Below the pieces are notes generated by a model. That model ran no database searches. It saw only the letters and a list, made by a program, of their open reading frames with translations, and was not told where the DNA came from. Shown piece after piece: positions 21,481 through 32,879 of a stretch of DNA of 64,000 nucleotides (position 1 is its first letter; each line of letters opens with the position of its first letter). Position numbers and translations under genes: made by a program. The DNA is from Armigeres subalbatus (Eukaryota > Arthropoda > Insecta > Diptera > Culicidae), in assembly GCF_024139115.2 (NCBI RefSeq), contig NC_085139.1, positions 7,597,533-7,661,532 on the forward strand, written 5' to 3'.

Positions 21481-22490
21481 TAGGGGTCCCAGAGCTATCG
21501 CTTCTAAACAAAGGGGGTTGGGACAATTTATGAAAATGTGACAACATGAGTGCAATTTAGTGGCAATTTAAATGATGATGTGTTGTTAAACGAAATTAAG
21601 TTTTCGTGAACTTGACAAAAAAAAGATTGTGAGGTACAATTACGGCTCGTGCTAATTGATTCGTCATCAGAGATGCGATCTGACCATCAAGGTAGGAATT
21701 CAATGTGGACAGGATAATAATGGTGGCAGACACGTTGATTGTGATATCCACAATGGATTTGGCCGGCTGGGTATGGCCAGTCATCGAAGTGGTTTGCCAC
21801 AGCCAGCCATCAAGTTATCGAAGAGAAGAAGGCATGGGGAGGACATTCGCTAAAACACTACTGAGTGGTTATGGACTACTAGATTGGTTGTGACCCGATT
21901 ACGACGACGACGTTGCGAAACCAGATTATAGAAACAGGCTTGATGGTCGAGTGGAGTTAACTTTTGTAATGGACATTTATCCCAGTGAAGCGGTTTGCTC
22001 CCCGGTTAGGTCGATCGATTGGTACGATTTTCTGCTTTCGAAAGCTGTCTAATTGCTTACAACTTAATTATGGGATTGGAAGAAAGGAAGGAGGAACCAT
22101 CTTACAGAAACGCGGATTTTTGTTTTAAAATTCTTTGTTGTGTTGTGATTTCCAAACGATGTACAGGTATGTAGAATAGAATATATTTATTTGGTTAGAA
22201 AACTGGAAATAATGTCCACTATGCGAAATAAAACATGGCTCGAATAATTGCATTTTCAACTCACTAGCTGAGTTATGACATTTTTCGAAATTACCATTCG
22301 AGGTTTATGGTGAAAATGTCAGAAGCTCATTATATCGCCGATGCATGATTATTCAAATCGTTATTTTACTTTTAGCTTTTTTTATACACTTACCATGGAT
22401 TTAAGCAGTTTTACATCTGCGTTGCTTACCCCAAGTGCTTATGGATTTCCATTTGGGGTTCAATGGTAATCCAATTAAAGGTTCAGAATG
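21481..22490. other. Duplicated unique-looking sequence, no recognised gene
   Basis: This stretch is matched closely in arm 2 (58010-59020) and shows no transposon hallmark. The plus frame 21656-21853 and its arm 2 counterpart differ at one residue, but this fits the overall similarity and is not evidence for coding. I see no domain. Confidence 0.4.
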
Positions 22491-22494
22491 ATAA

Positions 22495-22620
22495 AGCATG
22501 AAAGCTACCATTGCCGGTCACGCCCAACATCGTTACGAGGAAATGGAAGGAAATGATGATATGACATCTTCTTAACGAGAGGTCAGCGACTCGCCGACGC
22601 CCTCATGAATATCAATGAGC
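22495..22620. repeat. Dispersed repeat fragment (GGTCACGCCCAACATCG block)
   Basis: TACCATTGCCGGTCACGCCC, GACATCTTCTTAACGAGAGG and CTCGCCGACGCCCTCATG parallel the sequence at 7945-8045 inside the nested retroposon. The counterpart in arm 2 is at about 57925-58025. It is probably a fragment of that family. Confidence 0.6.
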
Positions 22621-22790
22621 TGGATGATTGAAAGGGTATATAGTTTAGGAGTATCATTATAAGCAAATGATATTAAAATTGTGAAAAGACGTTGGAAGTG
22701 ACTTTGCTAAAAAAATTGGTCACTTTGTTTTCTAGCTGATGATCTTCTTCGGATGGGGCGAATGGTTTCCTGGCTCTCTGAAACGAAAAA

Positions 22791-23000
22791 GAGTTAAAAA
22801 AAATTCAAAAATCCCTTGCCCTCATATGCTTTTTAAATTTGAATTTTATTTAATCATTTTGAATTAATTCTATGGGAGTTAAAAAAATTCAAAGAGTTAA
22901 AAAAAAAAGAGTTAAAAAAAATTCAAAAATCCCTTGCCCTCATATGCTTTTTTAATTTGAATTTTATTTAATCATTTTGAATTAATTCTATGGGGATGAA
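22791..23000. repeat. Arm-1-specific 118-bp tandem duplication
   Basis: The unit starting GAGTTAAAAAAAATTCAAAA at 22791 repeats at 22909. Each copy runs through CCCTTGCCCTCATATGC to TTAATTCTATGGG. Arm 2 has one copy at 57650-57745, so the duplication followed the arm duplication or arm 2 lost a copy. Confidence 0.9.
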
Positions 23001-23486
23001 AATATGAAGAATTCGTAAAATGTCTACACGACGATAGAAATTTTACAAAAATATTGATCACTGTGAGTGTGAAATAACTATTCGATGATATCAAAGCTGT
23101 TTTGTAGAAATTCTCGATCAAAGTATTTGATTTTGATTAAAATTTCTTCAGTAGTTTTGTTACTAGTTTTTAAGCTTCCACGCATGCAACTTTTTTCAAA
23201 TGTTTGGCGGAAACTGTTTAAAATTGCATCCTAGAATAATGAAAACTGGGTGGAGTACAATTATAGTATTTGATGTTATTATGTTTCTAACTCAAATTCT
23301 TGCCAGTCAGCTGTTGAAGATTTTACACTTTTATTCGTTCTTTTGCTAAATGCATTTTCATGATATTCTACTTTATACTATTGTGAAAGATTACTTGTGC
23401 ACAACAGATGAATAAACAAAATTATCCCTCCAGGATCCTCTAACACACTAAACGAATCATTCAGTAAGGAGTTAATCATACTAAAC

Positions 23487-23850
23487 TATCGCGACCAGAA
23501 CAACCAAAGCTCCTCATCGGAGCTAATGCTGCCACCTCCGAACGACAATCTAAGTAGAGAGCAGTTCTACCCGCTCTCTGACTTGATCGTCATCGGGAAC
23601 TGCTACCTCCGGCGACATTTCGACCAGCAGGGGGCGGTGCCACCCGTTTACTCGCTGCCTACCAATGCCTCCGAGGACACGGACCTACTCCTGTAGGTCC
23701 TCCGCCGCTCGGACCTATTCCTGTAGGTCCTGGTCCAGGAATGGGCACTACGCTATGGTAGTCTCCGCCCAGGTGCACGTTCCACCTTCGATGCGCTCCA
23801 ACACATACGCCAAAAATTCAAAACAATTTTATGAATTTGTTTTTTTAATT
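23487..23850. mobile_element. Arm-1-specific segment of about 0.36 kb beside the Juan 3' end
   Basis: Arm 2 joins the flanks directly at 57178-57182. The extra segment is GC-rich and contains CGACCAGCAGGGGGCGGTGC and two copies of CGGACCTA-TCCTGTAGGTCC (about 23676-23725). The composition and CAGCAGGGGGCGGTG-type sequence resemble a fragment of an LTR retrotransposon. No clean target duplication is visible, so it could instead have been lost from arm 2. Confidence 0.5.
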
Positions 23851-24199
23851 AAATTCATTTTATTTGTTTTAGATTGATTGTTACAATGTTTTGACATTTT
23901 GAGTGTTCGCTCGATTTGGCCCTTCAGCTCTAGTTTTTATTTTAATCATTTATAAGTTATTATTTTGAGCTAAAATCAAATAGGGGAACGGTTTGACACT
24001 TCATCCCATAGCTCCTATTTCCATCCCATCAAAAACAAAGCAATGAAAAGGAATTCGGCTTGTTTCTTATTTTTGTGACTTTTTTCACCAGTGAGCACGC
24101 GTGTTAGCAAAAAGAAGCGACGAGATTGGCCCTGTATTTATTTGTTTTGCGATGAGATGAATATATGTTCAGTGAGATGGAAAACGGAACAGTTCCCCT

Positions 24200-26820
24200 A
24201 TGTCATAATGACCTTAATGTGGCACTGGCTTTTATAAATTTGATAACCTAACTAATCCTACACTTATACTACTATTTACAAAATTTGATAACCTAACGTG
24301 GCGTTTGATAATCCCAAAGCGTTCGTCGAGTGTTTTCATCTCGGCCAGACGATGGACTTCAGAATTTCGAGTCCTGGGAGGGGTGTTCAAAATCATCCGT
24401 AGGAATTTGTTCTGTACTCGCTGGAGTTTCAGATGATGGGTATTGGCGCAGCTCTCTCAGACCAGCATGCCGTATTCGATCACAGAGAGGTTGATTTGCT
24501 TGTAGACAGCAAGCTTATTCTTCAGGGACAATGACGACCGGCGGTTGATCAAAGGGTACAGTAGTTTTAGCAAATCGCTACACTTTGTCGCCGTCTTGTC
24601 AACCTGTTGCCGGAAAATAAGCTTGCTGTCGAGGGTCAAGCCAAGGTAGTCAACAGTATCGGCCCATTCCACGGATGTGCCATTAGGGGGATTTTACTAT
24701 TCCCAGGCAGAACAAATCTGGGGGATTTGGAGTTGGGGAAGATGATGGCCTGGGTCTTGGCGTTGATACAAATCTTCCAGCTGGTGAGGTAGCTTATCAA
24801 AACATCCAGGCCACGTTGGAGATTAGGCACAAGGGCTTTGATCACTCGTCCCTTATATCGATGTGTCATCTGCGAACAGTGTCAAAATGCCGTCTTCAAG
24901 AAGTTCTGGCATGTCGGTGGTAAACAGTCCCTGGGGGACGCCTGCGATGATGCCGTGCGCATCGGAAGTCGCTCCGCTGATTGTGACCCGGAATGTCCTT
25001 TCCGACAGATAGTTTTTGATAATCTTTACGAGGTAGCTGGGAAGATTGTAGCGTTGTAGTTTGTACACCAGTCCATCATGCCATACATTGTCAAATGCCT
25101 TCTCGACATCGAGCAACGCCATGGCGGAGGTTTTGGAGACAAACTTGTTCAAACTTGTCTGAGGATGTTAGTGACTCGGGTAAGTTGGTTCACAGTTGAT
25201 CGACCGCGTCGGAATCCAAACTGTTCCTCGAGCATGATGTTGTTTTCATCGGCAAAATCAAGTAGACGGCAATGAATTGCCCTTTCAAATAGCTTTTGGG
25301 CGAGGAAGGGTCTTTCCCAGGTTTCCGGATGAGGATTACTTTTGTTGACTTCCAGGACGATGGGAAGTAACTAAGTCGAAGGCACTGGTTGAATAAAAAA
25401 ACTGGACACTCAAATGCTTGAGCTCCAAGTTGAAGATGTTGTTGAAACCAAGGGTCTTCATATTTTTGGATGATTTGATATAGGCCGACAATTCACCAGT
25501 TGTTATCTCCAACTCCTCCGAGAAGTTATTGGGAATAAGATGAATGTTGTTTGCATGCTCACTAACAGCAGCTTCATGTGGACTTACGATGTTTTGCCCA
25601 AGATTATGAGAGCTGACGAAATGCCGACCTATCTCAGCAGTCGAGTTATCAAGCGATCCTTAGAGGCATTATTGTTTAGCACTCTAGCAGGATCAAGGGT
25701 GGAATGGACCGAGGCTTTGTTTTCAAATTTTTTGTCAACTTCCAAAACGGCTTAGCACAATTTGGGAGAGCGCGGATCTTGAAGGAAAAAATCATTATTT
25801 CTTAGGTCCACCACTCTAGATTTGATCATTTTGGTCATGTGATTGCAACGGGTTTTAAGTTCAGACAGCCCAGTACGTTGATACTGCTTGTGAACCACGT
25901 TGCGACGGCGAATGAGATTTTTGGTGAGAGTGTCGATGGTTAGAGAGGTGCTTACCTTACTAGCCGTTGGGACATGCTACTCTCTGGCCACCGAGATTGC
26001 CTCTGCGATGGCGCACAGCTGGCGATTGATACTTTCTGGCGTCTCTGGACGCACCTCGTAATCGATGGTGTTCTCGATGCACTGCTGGAACCGCTGCCAG
26101 TTTACTCGATGATAGTTTCTTCTGGAGAGTTGGTGTCGGTTGATCGAAGAGCCGATTTCGGCCACCACCGGATAATGATCGGAGCTCAGCTCCTGATAGA
26201 CAACCGGCTGCAATATTTGGTTATCCATATCCATGTTCGTGATGAACAGATCGAGCGTCGAATGTACCCCGGATCTGCTCAACCGGGTGGGTGAGTCCGG
26301 GTTCAAGATGGTGTAATGGCCTTCTTCTAGATCGCTACTCCATATCATGCCGTTTCGATTGCTCCTTGAGTTTCCCCAGGCTTGATGTCTTGCATTCAGA
26401 TCGCATCCATCGCCGCGGCGATAATGTACTGCCCTTTGGCGCCGCGTTAGTTTGACGATGTCTCTGCGGAGGGCGGCCGATGTCCCATCGGTCTCCTTGG
26501 CTTGCGTTGGGCAGTATGCCACGATGAGGGTGATAATGCCGACGGAAGTAGTAACTTCTACCCCAGCGGCCTCGGTGAACTTGAGCTGGAGACTTGGTAG
26601 CAGACAACAATTGATATTGCTTCTCAGCGCAATGGCCACACCTCCTCCCCTGGAGGTTGGCCGATCGAGTCTCACCACACGGAAGTCCGGAATATACGCT
26701 CACCTCGGTCTTCAGGTGTGTTTCCGTGATAAAAGGCACGTCGAGGAAACCAACCAGCTCAATAGTTTTGCTCTTAAGTGAGCAAGCGTTTCAATTGACC
26801 AGACCCACCCTAGCAGCCAT
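24200..26820 (-). pseudogene. Juan ORF2, endonuclease-reverse transcriptase, degraded (arm 1)
   Basis: ORF2 encodes the endonuclease that nicks target DNA and the RT that copies the RNA there. The ATG at 26820 is the one used in arm 2 at 51425. The longest endonuclease piece (26678-25977) shows LIVAYCPTQAKE, DLNARHQAWGNSRSNRNG, GVHSTLDLFIT and LSSDHYPVVAEIG, with the SDH catalytic motif present. A local frameshift follows the TRRQ segment. RT blocks at 25152-24853 include ALLDVEKAFDNVWHDGLVYK and GVPQG, then LFADDTSI, so the palm aspartates are present. About 25 residues after GVPQG are missing. The C-terminal tail at 24672-24457 reads YLGLTLDSKLIFRQQV. The copy is inactive but retains more of the palm than arm 2. 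Confidence 0.85.
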
Positions 26821-26898
26821 TTTCGATGACGAACATGCCCAGGGTGAAGATCTGGTCGAAGCGTGTTTTGCACCCGCGTAGTCGCGATGCCAGTTGTG

Positions 26899-28041
26899 TT
26901 AAAATTGGAACAAGCTGCTCCGATGTGTTAGGCGGTGGGTCACCTTCAACCAGAAGAATCCAGGAGGAAGAAGTGGGGGCCATTGGCTGGGAGCCGATGG
27001 TACTTGGGTATCGGGTGCCGCGGATGGAACCGATGCAGCGAGCCGTTTGTGTGGCTGCAGCGGCGGAAGGACCGGGATCGGTCGACGGGTAGGCGTGATG
27101 GCCGGAAAATTAATCTCATTCAGCGCCGGGGGTGGACCTGGTCGACGCACAGGCTGATTTTTGGTGGAAGCCCTCTTCCGGATCTCTACGAACTCGGCGC
27201 GATTGGGACAGTCCTTCGTTGTGGCACGATGTTTTGCCCCACAGTTGGCACACTTGAGGTCCAACTCGGTCACACTCCTCCGTGCTGTGGTTTTTGCCAC
27301 ACTCGTTGCAACGGGTAGCCATGAAGCAGTTTCTGGTACCGTGGCCGAACTGAAAACAGTTCATGGAATGCGTGACGTCGCGATGCACGGGCTTGTATTT
27401 TGTCCATTCGATAACGGTACTGTTGACCGCCTTAATCGCCTAAAGATCCTTGAGCGAGGTGGATCCATGCTCGAGATGGACGAGGTACAGTTAGTCACGG
27501 TACTTATGGCTTTTATCGTGCCGCGCGATTTTGTGAACCGCTACTGGTTGTAGTCCTGCTTCTGCTCCTGCTCCTCCATATCATCGATACCGCGTAGCAC
27601 TACCTTTAGTGGTTTAGTACCTGGGAAGTCGTGGTGTAGTACTCCTATTCCTTCCTGTTCCTTCCTACTGCACCACAAAATCGAATGAGGCCTTGTTGGA
27701 GACCATGAGCTTCACCCCCTCTGAGCACAACCGAAAAGTGCCAAGGATGTACTTGTTCGAGATCATGTCTCGAATGGCTGGCAACAGATTCGGCGTGTCT
27801 CCTTTCACGAAGATTGGGGTCACCGTTCCTTACGGTCGGGAAGCTGGTCGTGTTGCTGCTGGGCAATCGTCTTCTTTCGGTTCTTCTTCGCCAGCGGGTC
27901 ACCGGCATCGCCATCCTTTAAGCCGTAATGGGCGTTATTCGATAGCAGCTTCTTTGCTGCATTGCTTACCGCTTCCTCGTCGTCACTCGCGGTACGCTTC
28001 GATGCGCTGATCGCGACCGAGTTTTTCGCCATGTCACCCAT
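26899..28041 (-). pseudogene. Juan ORF1 nucleic-acid-binding protein, degraded (arm 1)
   Basis: ORF1 proteins coat retrotransposon RNA. The N-terminus starts at 28041 (MGDMAKNSVAISASKRTASD) and is basic (QQQHDQLPDRKER). After frameshifts the zinc-knuckle region reads CFQFGHGTRNC, CNECGKNHSTEEC and CANCGAKHRATTKDC at 27350-27200, three CCHC-type arrays. The C-terminal part is proline-rich (TPTRRPIPVLPPLQPHKR). Compared with arm 2, about 19 bases are missing near 26965, which shifts the frame of the C-terminus. It is a dead copy. Confidence 0.85.
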
Positions 28042-28528
28042 ATCGGGTCAGGAAACCGCACGCGACAATGTGCGCCACACCCCAATACGACCGAATAAAA
28101 AAAAACTTGAGAAAGTAAGAGCCAAAAACGTGTCCGATCACGTCGCTCGATCAAAACTGTCTCAAAACAATTCTACCTCTTTTACTCTTATCTATGGACA
28201 TATGAGACATGGTTCATTAGTGATGAGTTAACACTCCATTAGTGCCATTCATACCTTGTTGCCATGTCTTACCATTAATGCCTTCAAGTTCATTAGTTGC
28301 AATATAATTACATTTTGGCGAATTGTCAGTAATACGCTCTGAGCTTTCATAACTTGGTTACATCGCATGTTCAAGAATTTGTAATATGCAAGGATTTATA
28401 ACATTTAAATAATATTAAATTTGGTTTAATTTTAATTTCTTTTTTTTTTTAAATAACCTCATTGCTACCACTACATAAACGTCACTACTAAATTTTATTT
28501 TACGTAAAACATAAAGATCCCACACAAA

Positions 28529-28740
28529 TAATGTGACCAGACGTCGGGACGTTTCGCGGGACGCTTCATTTTTCAACTTCGTTTTACAAATTTATTACAA
28601 TTCATACAGCCTTACAAATATTTTTCCAATTTTTTTTGGGCCAAAATCTATGCGAAATGCATTTTTGTAGGATCCATTTTCAAGCCAGTGGCGCAATCCA
28701 GATAGGCGTCCCGCGTTTCGCAGGACGCTTGCTCACATTA
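28529..28740. mobile_element. 212-bp MITE, arm-1-specific, 8-bp target duplication
   Basis: It starts TAATGTGACCAGACGTC and ends GACGCTTGCTCACATTA, flanked by CACACAAA at 28521-28528 and 28741-28748. Arm 2 (near 49360) has the empty site with one CACACAAA. Subterminal GTCCCGCGTTTCG / CGTTTCGCGGGAC motifs repeat at both ends. It is the same family as 5435-5590. Confidence 0.95.
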
Positions 28741-28842
28741 CACACAAATTAAGTTACTCTCCAGGGGATATTAGTTCATAATAAAATATCTACATGATTA
28801 GAAAGTATTTATTGCGCTTATCGTATTGTGGAGAGCCTTTTG

Positions 28843-29016
28843 TTACCTAAATCGATACACCCGAGGGGAAAGAATTGGAACTCGTTCACGATACTTATGG
28901 TATGGCTGGTAAGAAAATTGTTTTGAGCTTGGGTAAGACTGGGCTATGTCGCTGACTTCACTGCCACAGGGTGAGAAAGCAACCAACGCAATTAGCATCT
29001 GGTAAACTCCCGTCAT
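28843..29016 (-). CDS. Putative small secreted peptide ORF (57 aa), unrecognised
   Basis: From the ATG at 29016 the frame reads MTGVYQMLIALVAFSPCGSE, a plausible signal peptide with a hydrophobic core (MLIALVAF) and a cleavage-like small-residue site. A polar, Y/P/R-rich tail of about 37 residues ends VYRFR, then TAA. The stop falls in TTTAG|GTAACA, which also looks like a splice donor, so the peptide may continue in another exon. A longer upstream-extended frame starts at 29055 inside an adjacent MITE and is less likely. The arm 2 copy has a premature stop. I do not recognise the family. It could be a chance ORF, but composition and signal-like start deserve a search. Confidence 0.3.
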   Translation of the reverse strand: MTGVYQMLIALVAFSPCGSEVSDIAQSYPSSKQFSYQPYHKYRERVPILSPRVYRFR

Positions 29017-29021
29017 CGTTT

Positions 29022-29279
29022 TACCACAGACAAACAGACATAACACATTGAACATTCACTCATTAAATTCATCGTCATTCAAGCACTAACGACATCTGTT
29101 GATTTCAGTTAGTTGGGCAAATCACAAACCAAATGGCAATAGTGAGCAAACGTCAAACCGGAGCAAATCCGATGCGCGCGCCACGAGTGATCGATTGGCC
29201 AACTAATGATTATTTGAATCGACCAGTAAATCAGTGAACGATGGAAATTTGACGAGTGTTATGTCTGTTTGTCTGTGGT
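29022..29279. mobile_element. 258-bp MITE with perfect 24-bp inverted repeats, arm-1-specific
   Basis: The first 24 bases, starting ACCACAGACAAACAGACA, are exactly reverse-complemented in the last 24. The empty site in arm 2 is around 49083-49091 (GGAAAACTGTAAAACGGG). Only a T-run (TTT or TTTT) could be the target duplication. It lies six bases upstream of the ATG of the 57-codon ORF. Confidence 0.85.
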
Positions 29280-29319
29280 TTTACGGTTTTCCTTCACAAC
29301 GGGACAAAGTGTCTTGATA

Positions 29320-29502
29320 CTAAGACAATTCGCCAATGACGGTGTTCAGAAGTGTGACCCGAAGAGGCTGTTTCGGTGAAACATCTGGAAAATAATTTGG
29401 TTGCACGTCACGGAATCTAATCGCGTTAATCGGAAACAATCGACTCCCATTATTCCACTCCCGACACAAAACTATCATTATTAAATTAACATAAAACCAC
29501 AT
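29320..29502 (-). CDS. Putative small secreted peptide ORF (60 aa), unrecognised
   Basis: From the ATG at 29502 the frame starts MWFYVNLIMIVLC, a short hydrophobic signal-like segment. A polar tail follows, containing FPINAIRFRDVQPNYF and PKQPLRVTLLNTVIG, and ends at TAG. Immediately upstream on the minus strand is TGTGCGTTTTCAG|AAG, a reasonable splice acceptor, so this could be an exon. The whole segment (about 29303-29515) is absent from arm 2, where flanking sequence is joined near 49072. I do not recognise the peptide, and it has no similarity I can see to the neighbouring 57-codon ORF. Confidence 0.25.
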   Translation of the reverse strand: MWFYVNLIMIVLCREWNNGSRLFPINAIRFRDVQPNYFPDVSPKQPLRVTLLNTVIGELS

Positions 29503-29529
29503 CTTCTGAAAACGCACATAAGGTTCAAA

Positions 29530-30095
29530 TTACGACACACTATCGGCCGAAAATAATAAAAATCGCAACATTCATGAGGAAAAAAACGGGTCAAGTCTTA
29601 GAACAGTACTTTTTCGATTATTTTATTTTCAATTTTTAAAACAGAGGCGTTATAAAATCTGGTTTCTTTGAGTAAGTTGATCTTAAATAAATTAAAGAAT
29701 CGAATGACAGAATAAAAATTTCTGACGGGAAAGATCAATTTAGTCGTAAATGAGAAGGGTTAAGGCAGGCATTTTTGCCATAGTCTCGAAAACCAATAAG
29801 AGAGACATCCAACTCATCTGTCCTAAATCGTGAGGTCAGGAGAAACGTTCTGCTATAGTGGAGTTCTAAAATGGACGTTGCTTTCGTTGGTTTTAGCCCC
29901 TACGACGGCGATGGACGACAATAACTGCTGTGTCCCTATGTAAATCGTAGCTATTGGGTCAATCTGGGAAACGAGGGCTTGGTTGTATTATTGTTTGTAC
30001 GAACTTTCTTCTAGAAGGAGATTCTCAACTCATCCCGTGGATTTTGCATAAGCGCCTCTGCTTATGGATCCACCCCAACCATTTTTGGACCTTTA
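29530..30095. other. Inner end of arm 1, non-coding
   Basis: This sequence matches 48060-49060 in reverse complement, except for the 436-bp insertion in arm 2. No ORF or transposon terminus is obvious. It could be upstream sequence of the small ORFs on the minus strand. Confidence 0.45.
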
Positions 30096-31028
30096 TACAG
30101 GAGTTTGATGAAATACGAACAATAATATAAACGGGATCAAATCGTTTGTCAGATGTGACCGATGCTATATAGGCAGGTGGCTTGCTACAATATATTACAA
30201 TTAAAAGTTTTACAAATATACAAAATAAACAATAAGCACATTCAACAAATTATAATGATTGACGATCTCTTTGTGCCCCGAGAGAAACGTCCAATTTGTT
30301 ACCCATTGCGAGATATGACGAGGTTCCCTTATAAGATTTTGGTCCATCAGTCAAATCCCGCAAATGTGTTTTCATTGCGTTTTGCATTTTGTCTACAACA
30401 GCCCGTTGTATACATAGCTCTATTTTGTGAGGGATTCAGATCCTATTTGCTCACCTCGAATTAATTTTGTGCCATGTGGCACCAGCAATATAAAGTCTGT
30501 GTCTGGGAATTTTTCTATCTATAATTTTTATTGCCTATCTTCAGGCCCAAACACAGAACATTCAGGAATGGAACATTTTACACAATTTCACTCAAACATT
30601 TGTCACTAACATGTAAAATAAAATGAACCGTAACAAATAGACGGTAGTATTATCATCATTAATTATCATATGAGTATGCAGCCTAGGGCTGCAAGCCTCT
30701 TTAATAAAGAATAAAAAAAGTATGTACCTAGTAGGAACTTGTTTACAACGGTTCTTGACATGAAGGTCTCCGGGTTGCGATGTTCATAACTCGAATCCAG
30801 TTATTAAACGTTATTTTTATTTGATGAAAATAATTGAGGTATTTTTAAATTCATACCGAAATCTTTGTATGGCGTTCAATTATTATTTCCTTTTTCCCTT
30901 AGTAGAGTTCAAGTCCGTGTAATCTTATTGTATTTTTTCGCAAAGGTCAATAACTATTCTAAGGCCAGCACTAATAAATAAGGCAAGGTTATGGAGAAAA
31001 TTAGATGGCACAATTGTTTCTTGAACAA

Positions 31029-31147
31029 TTAAAACTTTATTAGTTCACCCTGCTTCATTTATCCATCTAGCAAAAGAACTGTATATTGAGGAAGTTACTA
31101 TATCTTGATGTTATGCATAGTTCAAGTGAACTAATAAAACTTTAATT
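31029..31147. repeat. Short inverted-repeat (MITE-like) hairpin
   Basis: TTAAAACTTTATTAGTTCAC at the left pairs with GTGAACTAATAAAACTTTAA at the right, with two mismatches, across about 75 bases. AATTA occurs at both edges and could be part of a target duplication. Confidence 0.6.
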
Positions 31148-32879
31148 AATTACACAACAACCACAACATGGCGCCAATCGCATAACACAAAAACCATGCC
31201 TCCTATGATTGTCAGGCCCGCCAGATACAGCTGTTTGTTCGTTTAACTGCCAAAGCACGCATGCCAACATTCACACTACAAATCACTTATTTCCACGCTG
31301 TTTTGCCAACGCGAACTCATCGACTATGTTTTGAGCATGGCGGATAATCCTGCAGTAGTGCACGCGCCAGATCCGCGACATTGAACTACACAAGCCAAGG
31401 CGGAGATGTTGTTGGCACTTTCGCTATTACTTACCTTCAGCGCACAAGACAAGCAACAGTTTAGCCAACCCATGCGCGAAGAGGTCATTGGACCGGCCGG
31501 AATCGTAATCGTCGGAATCGTGACCGAACGGCTTCCCGTGTAATAGCCCCATATAGGCACACGATCATCGCAAAGGAAAAAGCCCCTTAAATTGTTTCCG
31601 ATGGGATCGTTCCCACTAATAACCGGATTTTTCCGTCGAACGGATCCGGGAAAGGGAAAACCTTGTCGCGTTGTTTCGGACCACTGACTGCCAGGAACGA
31701 CGATGAAAGTTGCTTGACGCTGCTCTGAAACAAAAGGTCGACTTACTGGAGGATGGTCTTGTTGTGTGTCATGATCACATCAAGCGAAAGGGAAGATGTC
31801 GGTGCGGTGCTGAGGGCATACATTAAAAGGCTCTCGTTAATGGTAAGAGCCATTCAATGCCTGCATTCGCGTGGCAAGTTAGCGACGCGAATCGTGAGAA
31901 ATATTACGCAAAACCTTCAGAGTTTGATGGACAGCTGGCTAATTTTCAGGAGACAGATCAACTGTCTGAAAAGGGTCAAAAGTGGTGTGAAGCAACAAGT
32001 TTTTGATTATCCAGGAAGGTCATGTACTCACTAACAGTGCATATGAAAGATTTATCCATCTGATGATGACAAAACCTTTCTCTTTGTAGACTCGGTGATG
32101 GGTATGGTAAATTGTATGAACTTAACAAAAGGACACACATATTGGCCATCAATATCTGATGGAAAAGTGACAGAATCTCTCTCAATTTTGTGAAGTATAT
32201 CGTAGCAGTAGGACATGCTGTTGTACGAATACAAAATCAGCTTCAACTACTTACCTCAATATATTTCACTCACTGTTTCAGTCATCTATTGCAATGTGTG
32301 AGCATGAAATAACAAAAGTTGCACAAGTCTTTTAACCGCCAACAGGCTGCCTAAAAACATTTAGACGCGAGACTCACACGCTGCTGTCCTAACTGTAGCG
32401 AACCAATTTTTTGTTCTCTATCAACCGAGTTGTTCTTTCTGTAAGTCGCCAGCCATTAATCTCACCCAATGACAAACGACATCACCCTGTGGTAGTGGCA
32501 TGTATTACTAAAGACATTTAACACCTTCGCTTTGTGTCACCACATGATGCCCTCAAACAAGACCCTTCGTTAGTAGCCCATTACGCTCTGAATACTGTCC
32601 TCGGCTGAGTCCCATATGATTTATGTCTTTATCAGTTGTTTCACGTTATTCGACCATCTTTTCGCAGTCTCGGAGGTTCGTTCAATAAGACTAATTATAG
32701 TAGTCTTGTTTACACAGCCTACTTCGTTCCGCTAGTCAATCAAACCAAATTCCAATTGTCGTATCGCCAATGGTACGGAACAATCCAACAAACAACAGTA
32801 GCGTACAAATTCGGACCCTGCCTTTTGTGCTGCACATTAATTCGCTTCTCAGGCTCGTCGCCTGTGCCGGAATTGATGT

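Larger units (their letters stand above)
23870..28200 (-). mobile_element. Juan-like (Jockey clade) non-LTR retrotransposon, arm 1 copy
   Basis: A 4.3-kb minus-strand element has ORF1 with zinc knuckles (26899-28041), ORF2 with endonuclease and RT (about 24200-26820) and a 3' end with AATAAA-like signals near 23860-23960. The organisation and the zinc-knuckle and endonuclease motifs match the Juan elements of mosquitoes. Both ORFs are interrupted. The counterpart in arm 2 (50050-57180) has the same flanks, so the insertion is older than the duplication. Confidence 0.85.
18418..30095 (+). repeat. Arm 1 of a large inverted duplication
   Basis: From 18418 (within the hAT-like element) to 30095, nearly all sequence reappears in reverse complement at 48060-61471. 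Checked anchors include the hAT end (18421-18510 with 61365-61471), RT fragments (19868-20470 with 60000-60618), the GC-rich block (20890-21480 with 59020-59600), the Juan element (23870-28150 with 50050-57180) and the inner end (29640-30095 with 48060-48520). In the stretch 21221-21600 I count about seven differences, roughly 2 percent. A further 22-base match at 30908-30929 with 48035-48056 hints that homology resumes past an insertion. Arm-1-only features are at 22791-23030, 23487-23850, 28529-28740 and 29022-29502. Confidence 0.95.

Noticed and set aside
27645..28231. Plus-strand open frames antisense to Juan ORF1
   Set aside because: They overlap recognised zinc-knuckle ORF1 sequence on the other strand and have no motif of their own.
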